11,473 nucleotides of DNA, from the NCBI GenBank assembly GCA_030430345.1, contig JAUIFT010000031.1, positions 1 through 11,473 on the forward strand, given 5' to 3'. A program made the position numbers and the translations under genes. Of the stretch, positions 1 through 5,719 are shown piece by piece (position 1 is the stretch's first letter; each line of letters opens with the position of its first letter). The notes beneath the pieces are model-generated. The model ran no database searches. It had not been told where the DNA came from and saw only the letters and a program-made list of their open reading frames with translations. The stretch is from Calditrichia bacterium (lineage in GTDB: Bacteria > Calditrichota > Calditrichia > RBG-13-44-9 > J042).

Positions 1-232
1 AACTGAATGGCCATTTTTTAGACTAATCTAATTCAAATAGGCAACTGCATTGGGGAACTTTTAAGTAAGTATATAAAGAGCGTACTGTTACGGCTTAAGA
101 GATTATAATCTAAGCTTTTAAACGTTGAAAAATAAGTGTCAACGGTAAGGTATTAAAATACGCTAACCTACCAAGATTGTTATTAATTCTTTATGGCCCT
201 TCCTGCCCAGTGCAACTGCTAGTGCCACTTTT
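1..232. other. AT-rich stretch without a recognisable gene
   Basis: This is the region downstream of recN. All three plus-strand frames meet stops within the first 31 bases and no open frame of useful length with a ribosome binding site is visible on either strand. A 12-base palindrome, AGATTATAATCT, lies near 99-110. No convincing intrinsic terminator for recN was found here. Confidence 0.5.
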
Positions 233-1942
233 TCACTTCCCGTTCCGGCCTTCTTCAATGAGTTGTCTAGCTGAATCCAGGACGGTGTTGGAGATATTTT
301 CCCCGGCCATCAGGCGGGCCACTTCTTCTACCCGGCGATCTGCTTCCAATGGGGTAATACTGGTAAATGTGCGCCCATCTTCCACAAATTTTTCCACCAC
401 GAAATGCGATTCTCCATACGAAGCAATCTGCGGCAGGTGGGTAATACAAAGAATTTGATGACTCTTGCTCAGCTTATAAATATTGCGGCCAACCGCCTGG
501 GCAATCCGTCCGGAAATACCGGCATCGATTTCATCAAATACCAGTGTCGGCACTTCATCTATTTCCGCGAGAATACTTTTCAGGGCGAGCATAATGCGGG
601 ACATCTCTCCACCAGAAGCGATTTTGCTCAACGATTTGAAATCTTCCCCGGGATTCGGTGAGATGAAGAACTCCACCAAATCGACGCCATTTTCGTCGCC
701 GGTATAGCGCTTTTCTCCTTCCCGGAAAACGCCCTCAGCCGCTTCCTGCCGGGTTAAACTGGCTTGAAAACGCATATTCGGCATTCCAACCAAAGCAAGT
801 AACTCCTGCACCTTTTTCTCCATGCCGGTAGCAATGGTTTGGCGATGGTTGGAGAGCGCCTGCGCTTCTTCCCGGTATTTATCCAGCGCGGCATTGAGGG
901 ATTCATTTAATTTTTCGATCTCGACCTCAAAATTTTCCTGCAGGCTAAGCTGCTTTTCAATCTCTCCCTGGTAAGCGAGGATATCTGCAATAGTTGCGCC
1001 GTATTTTTTCTTCAGTTGATTGATTTCATTCAGGCGGGCTTCCACAACTTCCAATCGTTGCGGATCAAATTCCAGCTGGCTTTGATAGCCCTCCACGCTG
1101 CGCGCGGTTTCTTCGATGATAATGCGCGCACTGGAAAATTCCCCGGAAAGCTTTTCCATCTCTTTGGAAAAATTCCCCAGTTCTTTCAAGCGCTCTTCCG
1201 CGCTGGCGATATCAGCGAGAATTTGATGATCTTCCCCGTCAAACAAGGCGGACAGCTGCGCGGACAGGCTGAAAAGTTTTTCCATGTTGCCGAGCACTTT
1301 TTTCTCATCCAGCAAGCCTTCTTCTTCGTCTGCTTGTAATTCTGCGGCAACGATTTCCTGCAATTGGAAGCGGTGTAACTCCGCCTGGCTGCTTAACTCC
1401 GCCTGTTTTTCCGCCAACCCTTTTAATTCTTTTTGGATATCCCGCACGGCCCGAAATGCTTTCGCAGTATTTTGCAAGTATTGCTCGGATTGTCCCAGCG
1501 CATCAAGAAAATGCCGGTGGGTTTCTTTCCGTAACAGACTTTGGTGTTCATGCTGCCCGTGAACGTCGATCAGGTAATTTCCCAGCTCCGCCAGGGTAGA
1601 AATGGTTACCGGGGAATCGTTGATGAATGCCCGGGAGCTGCTCTTCACAGAAATTTCCCGGCGGATAAACAGCTCTTCGTCAGCATCAATACCACGCTCA
1701 TCCAAAAATTTCCGCAGGCGCGGCAGCTTACGGACATCGAGTACCGCTTCCACCAGCGCCCGATCGGCACCGGTGCGCACGACTTCCGTGTATACACGCC
1801 CTCCCAGCAATGCTGAAATTGCTCCAACCAGGATGGATTTTCCCGTGCCAGTTTCCCCGGTAATAATGTTTAATCCCGGCAGGAACTCTATTTGTAAATT
1901 TTCCGCCAGAGCGAAATTGCGAATTTGCAACGATTTTAACAT
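233..1942 (-). CDS. recN: DNA repair protein RecN (SMC-like ATPase)
   Basis: RecN is a cytoplasmic SMC-family ATPase that acts in recombinational repair of DNA double-strand breaks. The 569-residue product matches the usual length (about 550-570). It begins with the typical LKSLQIRNFAL start and has Walker A GETGTGKS at residues 29-36, the motif DVHGQHEHQSLL near 126-137, a long charged and probably coiled-coil middle (about 150-385), the ABC signature ASGGEMSR at 442-449, Walker B TLVFDEID at 466-473 and the H-loop region ITHLPQIASYG at 500-510. All ATPase motifs are intact, so the gene should be functional. The ATG start is supported by AGGAAGGA (plus-strand 1953-1960), 10 bases upstream. 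The gene is divergent from selD. recN is often under SOS control, but no recognisable LexA box was seen. Confidence 0.97.
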   Translation of the reverse strand: MLKSLQIRNFALAENLQIEFLPGLNIITGETGTGKSILVGAISALLGGRVYTEVVRTGADRALVEAVLDVRKLPRLRKFLDERGIDADEELFIRREISVKSSSRAFINDSPVTISTLAELGNYLIDVHGQHEHQSLLRKETHRHFLDALGQSEQYLQNTAKAFRAVRDIQKELKGLAEKQAELSSQAELHRFQLQEIVAAELQADEEEGLLDEKKVLGNMEKLFSLSAQLSALFDGEDHQILADIASAEERLKELGNFSKEMEKLSGEFSSARIIIEETARSVEGYQSQLEFDPQRLEVVEARLNEINQLKKKYGATIADILAYQGEIEKQLSLQENFEVEIEKLNESLNAALDKYREEAQALSNHRQTIATGMEKKVQELLALVGMPNMRFQASLTRQEAAEGVFREGEKRYTGDENGVDLVEFFISPNPGEDFKSLSKIASGGEMSRIMLALKSILAEIDEVPTLVFDEIDAGISGRIAQAVGRNIYKLSKSHQILCITHLPQIASYGESHFVVEKFVEDGRTFTSITPLEADRRVEEVARLMAGENISNTVLDSARQLIEEGRNGK

Positions 1943-1986
1943 ATGCGCTATATCCTTCCTGAACCTCAGTCGTTTCAGCGAGCTGA

Positions 1987-2015
1987 ATTTAATACCGAAC
2001 TATTGTAAATTTCAA
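1987..2015 (-). promoter_or_regulatory. Candidate sigma70-type promoter for recN
   Basis: Read on the minus strand, TTGAAA (plus 2010-2015) and TTAAAT (plus 1987-1992) are separated by 17 bases, and they sit about 45-70 bases upstream of the recN start. The match to consensus is partial and the region is AT-rich, so chance occurrence is possible. Confidence 0.3.
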
Positions 2016-2071
2016 ATAAAAAATGGTAATTTTAGTAAACGTATATTCACTCATTCCTTTCGAGGTTTTGT

Positions 2072-2100
2072 TTGGAACAATCTATTTTCAGTTTTAAATT
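2072..2100 (+). promoter_or_regulatory. Candidate sigma70-type promoter for selD
   Basis: TTGGAA (2072-2077) and TAAATT (2095-2100) are separated by 17 bases, each matching the consensus at about four positions. They lie about 170 bases upstream of the selD ATG, implying a long leader. This is weak evidence in an AT-rich spacer. Confidence 0.25.
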
Positions 2101-2273
2101 TGTCGCGGATTTTTAGAAAATTTAATTATTTATTTTTGGAGAAAGCACAGGTAGCAGGGGGTTAGGAATAAAAAAATTATCCAATAAACACCAGGCAACC
2201 TAAACTCCTATTTTAATTCACCATACCAGCACCATGACCCAAAATTATCAACCAATCAACGGACACATCTCCC

Positions 2274-3326
2274 ATGACTAAAGAAGAATTAACAAAGCTG
2301 ACCCATCTGGTTACCTGCGCTGGCTGAGCGTCTAAAATAGGTCCGGGTGACCTTGGGGAAATATTGAAGCATTTACCGAACGAGACGGAAAATCCCGCTG
2401 TTCTTGTCGGCCTGGATACCCGCGATGATGCTGGTATTATTAAAGTTAGCGACAGCCTGGCGATGATACAGACCGTCGATTTCTTTACACCGATCGTGGA
2501 TGATCCATACGCGTACGGACAAATCGCCGCGGCGAACTCGCTGAGTGATATTTATGCCATGGGCGGCACTCCCCGCACGGCATTGAATATTCTCGGATTT
2601 CCGGCAAAAACGATCAGTAAGCAAGTTATCGCCCGCATTATTGAAGGGGGATACCATAAAACCACAGAAGCAGGGGTGACCATTCTCGGTGGGCACTCCG
2701 TGAAAGACCCGGAGTTAAAATTCGGTATGTCGGTCACCGGCTTCATCGATCCGGATGACATTCGCCGCAATTCGACCGCGCAACCGGGGGATGCACTGGT
2801 TCTAACCAAACCATTAGGAACCGGCATTCTTACCACTGCCTTGAAGAATGAAGCACTGCCGGATGATATTCTCGCCCATATCACCATGGTTATGAGCACT
2901 TTAAATAAACAGGCATCGGAAATAATGCAGCAATTCGGGGTGAATGCCTGCACAGACGTTACCGGTTTCGGCCTGCTTGGTCATCTCTACGAAGTTGCGC
3001 AGGGCAGCAATGTATCCGCGCGCGTTTTTTCAGACTATTTGCCATTGCTTCCCGACGTCGGTTTCTTTGCTGAGGCGGGTCACCTTACCGGTGGCGCCAA
3101 AGAGAGTGAGCGCTATCTTGCAAAGCATGTTCACATTACCGCTAACGTCTCGGAAATTGCCCGTCATGTTCTTTTCGATCCACAAACATCCGGCGGACTG
3201 CTGATATCGCTGCCACTCGATGAAGCAAAAAGTTTTATGGCGAAATTCAATAAACATTCCCAGATAAAAGCAGCGCTCATTGGAGAAGTAAAACCGCCAT
3301 CGGAAAAAACAATTGAAGTTGTCTAA
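2274..3326 (+). CDS. selD: Selenophosphate synthase SelD, selenocysteine-containing
   Basis: SelD makes selenophosphate from selenide and ATP, the selenium donor for selenocysteine and selenouridine. Translated from ATG 2274 with TGA 2325-2327 as selenocysteine, the product is 350 residues, matching the family (about 345). The N-terminus reads THLVTCAGUASKIGPGDL, so Sec18 takes the place of the catalytic Cys17 of E. coli SelD, with the catalytic lysine at 21. Cys15 and Sec18 form a CxxU pair. Further family motifs are VDFFTPIVDDPYAYG, SDIYAMGG, GGHSVKDPE, CTDVTGFGLLGHL and FDPQTSGGLL. Conserved coding similarity runs on both sides of the TGA, including IGPGDLGEILKHLP before the false TTG start at 2364, so the TGA is unlikely to be a stop or a pseudogene lesion. 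The ribosome binding site is weak (GGA at 2261-2263). The decarboxylase gene follows after 32 bases, suggesting co-transcription. selA, selB and tRNA-Sec are not in the window. Confidence 0.95.
2339..2353 (+). promoter_or_regulatory. Bacterial SECIS-like hairpin after the selD TGA
   Basis: A perfect 5-bp stem, AGGTC (2339-2343) with GACCT (2349-2353), encloses the loop CGGGT. The loop begins 16 bases after the TGA and has G at its second position, which fits the general bacterial SECIS pattern as I recall it (small apical loop with an early G, roughly 16-37 bases from the UGA). Such a hairpin within the coding mRNA would be bound by SelB to deliver Sec-tRNA. The stem is short and no folding calculation was done. 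Confidence 0.55.
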
Positions 3327-3358
3327 AACGACAGTAGATAGTAAAGGAATTTTTATCT

Positions 3359-4342
3359 TTGAAAAAAATAACCGCTCGGGCACATGCCAATATTGCCTTG
3401 ATCAAGTATTGGGGAAAACGGGACAGCCGCTTAAACTTACCGGCAGTGGGCTCCCTTTCCCTGACGCTGAAAGCCCTCTCGACCACTACCAGCGTGGAAT
3501 TTCAGGAAGGTTTATCCGAAGACTCTCTTTCTATCAATGGCAGCGATGCCGGTGAGAAGCAAACCCGCCGGGCCTCCCGGTTTCTCGACCTGATCCGAAC
3601 GGATGCTGGTATTCAGCATGGGGCTATCATCGACAGTACGAATAATTTCCCTACCGGGGCCGGCCTGGCATCCTCGGCTTCCGGATTTGCGGCACTCACT
3701 GTTGCTGCGGCGAATGCCGCCGGTTTGAACCTCTCTCCTAGCCGTCTTTCCGAACTATCCCGGCAAGGCTCTGGGTCCGCCGCCCGTTCCATTTTTGGCG
3801 GTTTCGTAGAAATGAAGCTGGGGGAAAAAGCCGATGGTTCAGATTCTATTGCAGTGCCACTTCATCCAGCGGAACACTGGCCGTTGGCAATGCTCATACT
3901 TATCACCTCCGAGGCGGAGAAACCAATTGGCTCCACGGAAGGCATGAACCTCACCGCGGAAACCTCCCCGTACTATCCGGCCTGGGTAAACACTTCGCCG
4001 GATGATATTGCCATCGCCCGGGAAGCGATTGCCGCCCGGGATATTGAGAAGCTTGGGGAAATCAGCGAATTCAGCTGCTTCAAGATGCACGGCCTGGCAA
4101 TGTCAGCCAATCCGGCGATTATTTACTGGAATGGCTTAAGCGTCACTCTGATTCATGAAATTCGGCGGCTGCGCGCGCAGGGAATCCCCGCATACGTTAC
4201 GATGGATGCCGGCCCGCAGGTCAAGGTCTTGACACTGCCCGAATATGTTGAAAAACTGACTGGCTTGTTATCAGAGATTGAAGGTATTCGGCAAATTATC
4301 AACACTGAGATTGGTGGCGACGCACGCATTTTAACGGAGTAA
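3359..4342 (+). CDS. mvaD: Diphosphomevalonate decarboxylase (GHMP family)
   Basis: This enzyme performs ATP-dependent decarboxylation of mevalonate-5-diphosphate to isopentenyl diphosphate, the last step of the mevalonate pathway. The 327-residue length is typical. Motifs seen are ANIALIKYWGKRD at residues 10-22, the phosphate-binding loop PTGAGLASSASGFAAL at 98-113, GSGSAARSIFGGFVEM at 137-152, and TMDAGPQVKVL at 281-291, whose Asp283 corresponds to the catalytic aspartate of the family. The start is TTG at 3359: no ATG lies between it and the upstream in-frame stop at 3335-3337, and AAAGGA at 3343-3348 is 10 bases upstream. It follows selD by 32 bases. The gene name could equally be given as mvd. 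The presence of complete decarboxylase motifs argues against another GHMP kinase. Confidence 0.95.
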   Translation: MKKITARAHANIALIKYWGKRDSRLNLPAVGSLSLTLKALSTTTSVEFQEGLSEDSLSINGSDAGEKQTRRASRFLDLIRTDAGIQHGAIIDSTNNFPTGAGLASSASGFAALTVAAANAAGLNLSPSRLSELSRQGSGSAARSIFGGFVEMKLGEKADGSDSIAVPLHPAEHWPLAMLILITSEAEKPIGSTEGMNLTAETSPYYPAWVNTSPDDIAIAREAIAARDIEKLGEISEFSCFKMHGLAMSANPAIIYWNGLSVTLIHEIRRLRAQGIPAYVTMDAGPQVKVLTLPEYVEKLTGLLSEIEGIRQIINTEIGGDARILTE

Positions 4343-4376
4343 TAAATTGTTTGCCCCAGATGAACTCGTATTTACA

Positions 4377-4410
4377 CAGATTAAATCTATCAAATAGATT
4401 GCTGTTTTTT
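4377..4410 (+). terminator. Candidate AT-rich intrinsic terminator after mvaD
   Basis: AATCTAT (4384-4390) and ATAGATT (4394-4400) form a 7-bp stem with a 3-base loop. CAG (4377-4379) and CTG (4402-4404) can add an outer stem across a small internal loop. Six T residues follow at 4405-4410. The position 35 bases after the decarboxylase stop fits a terminator, but the stem is AT-rich and would be weak. Confidence 0.35.
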
Positions 4411-4501
4411 AACCTTGTGAATTAGTAGATAAAAACAAAGCAATAAAAAGTAAATAAGGGAACAAAATAATTTAGGTAATAAACAGGTCAACGGTCTTTT
4501 G

Positions 4502-4552
4502 CTCATGCCTTTGCCCATTTGTATGTTTGCAAATGGGCAAAGGGTGGATGAG
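4502..4552. repeat. Long hairpin repeat, copy 1 (TTTGCCCATTTG core)
   Basis: Two perfect 14-base arms, CCTTTGCCCATTTG (4508-4521) and CAAATGGGCAAAGG (4530-4543), flank an 8-base loop. An outer 5-bp stem, CTCAT (4502-4506) with ATGAG (4548-4552), can extend it across an asymmetric internal loop. It has no T-tract and so does not look like a standard terminator. The same core recurs in the spacer after idi (8741-8784). Confidence 0.75.
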
Positions 4553-4639
4553 TGCTACCGCTATTATCAAAATATTTTTGTTCAAGCACTTATTTGAAAT
4601 TTGGATAAGATCAAATAGATGCAGCTGAGAGGCGACTAG

Positions 4640-5719
4640 ATGGGAATTCGTGCACTCGCACCGGGAAAATTGATTTTGCTGGGAGAATATGCGGTTATGG
4701 AAGGCGCGCCGGCATTGGTTGCTGCCATAAACCGTACCGCGGAAGTTACCCTGCTGCCTGCCGAAAACAAGCGTTTTCAACTTCAGGCGCCGGTCATGTG
4801 TCCCGATGCGCTTCCGTTCCAGTTGGATAGTAAAAATAACATTCAATTTACCAGCTCATTAAGCAATGAACTGCAAAAAAGTTTGAAGTTTTTTACCACT
4901 ACGTTTGAAGCTGGTTTGGAAAAGCTGGATAAATCTCCGGATAAATGGGCGGTTACTATCGACACTTCCGGATTTTACCATGGCGATTACGGGAAAATTG
5001 GTTTCGGTTCCAGCGCGGCGCTAACAGTGTCATTACTGGGCGCAATCGCCGCCAGCAACAACGAACATTTTTACAACGACAACGAGGCACAATACAGCTT
5101 CTTTCAACATGCTTTAAAAACGCACCGATTTGCCCAGGGCAAGCTCGGCAGCGGTATCGACGTTGCTGCCAGTTGCTTTGGCGGTATTCTGCAATATCAA
5201 ATTAATCCGGATCCCAATTCTCATGAGGCGATGATTGAAACCATGGATTATCCCGAAGGGCTTTACTTGCTCACGATCTGGACCGGGGTGCCTGCCTCTA
5301 CCCGAAAACTGGTGCGGCAGGTTCATCAATTCCGCGATCATTCCCCCAGTAGTCATCAGCAAATCATGACCGAGATGAGCGAGATTTCTTTTTCCGGATG
5401 CCATGCCTTGATGAATAGCGATATTCCCGCCTTTCTCGATGCTGTGGAGCGCTACCATGCAGCGATGGCACAACTCGGCCAACAAAGCGAAGCGCCAATC
5501 ATTTCCAAAGAGCATCAGGATTTAGCGACGATCGCCCGGGATTGCAACGCGGCCTATAAACCTTCCGGCGCCGGAGGCGGTGATCTTGGCATCTTTTTTA
5601 GCGATTCCCCGGAAGTTCTGGAAGCAGTTGCGGCCCGCATAGTGGAAACGCCTTACACCATCATTCAAATAGACATTACAGCCAATGGCTTGCAAACTTA
5701 TCACGAAAAGGACGCATAA
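4640..5719 (+). CDS. mvaK2: Phosphomevalonate kinase (GHMP family)
   Basis: Predicted to phosphorylate mevalonate-5-phosphate to mevalonate-5-diphosphate with ATP. The 359-residue protein has the GHMP substrate motif APGKLILLGEYAVMEG at residues 7-22, the ATP-binding loop KIGFGSSAALTVSL at 119-132, the phosphomevalonate-kinase-like stretch GKLGSGIDVAASCFGG at 167-182 with Asp174, and the C-terminal glycine motif KPSGAGGGDLGI at 307-318. This combination, and the presence of separate mevalonate kinase and decarboxylase genes beside it, supports phosphomevalonate kinase over other GHMP enzymes. The ATG is preceded by GAGAGG at 4627-4632 with 7 bases of spacing. Its TAA stop is immediately followed by the ATG of the fusion gene, so the two are almost certainly co-transcribed and probably translationally coupled. 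Confidence 0.93.
   Translation: MGIRALAPGKLILLGEYAVMEGAPALVAAINRTAEVTLLPAENKRFQLQAPVMCPDALPFQLDSKNNIQFTSSLSNELQKSLKFFTTTFEAGLEKLDKSPDKWAVTIDTSGFYHGDYGKIGFGSSAALTVSLLGAIAASNNEHFYNDNEAQYSFFQHALKTHRFAQGKLGSGIDVAASCFGGILQYQINPDPNSHEAMIETMDYPEGLYLLTIWTGVPASTRKLVRQVHQFRDHSPSSHQQIMTEMSEISFSGCHALMNSDIPAFLDAVERYHAAMAQLGQQSEAPIISKEHQDLATIARDCNAAYKPSGAGGGDLGIFFSDSPEVLEAVAARIVETPYTIIQIDITANGLQTYHEKDA

Larger units (their letters stand above)
1943..2273. other. Divergent AT-rich intergenic region between recN and selD
   Basis: This 331-base spacer separates two divergent genes and must hold the promoters of both. It contains the recN ribosome binding site and weak sigma70-like elements on both strands. 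A 15-codon open frame (2234-2281) starts at an ATG without a ribosome binding site and ends eight bases into selD, overlapping its start codon; it may be chance. No other gene or RNA is recognisable. The plus-strand open frame that reaches into this spacer is an antisense shadow of recN. Confidence 0.5.
4343..4639. other. Intergenic spacer between decarboxylase and phosphomevalonate kinase
   Basis: This 297-base AT-rich spacer contains a candidate terminator near its left end and a long perfect inverted repeat in the middle. It suggests that the decarboxylase and the next two genes may be separate transcription units even though they are one pathway. No clear promoter was identified near 4560-4625, and no small gene is supported. 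Confidence 0.5.

Noticed and set aside
1..232. Start of a further minus-strand gene after recN
   Set aside because: The only ATG open to the edge (minus strand from 14) has no ribosome binding site and too few codons to judge.
1602..2165. A 187-residue plus-strand open frame antisense to recN
   Set aside because: It is largely the complement of recN coding sequence with no ribosome binding site or recognisable domain.
2325..2327. selD as a pseudogene with a premature stop
   Set aside because: The TGA falls exactly at the catalytic Cys/Sec position, the rest of the frame is intact, and a SECIS-like hairpin follows.
2364..3326. A 320-residue selD starting at TTG 2364
   Set aside because: The start arises only because TGA 2325-2327 is treated as a stop. 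It would remove the catalytic Cys/Sec and Lys region, while clear SelD sequence continues upstream to ATG 2274.
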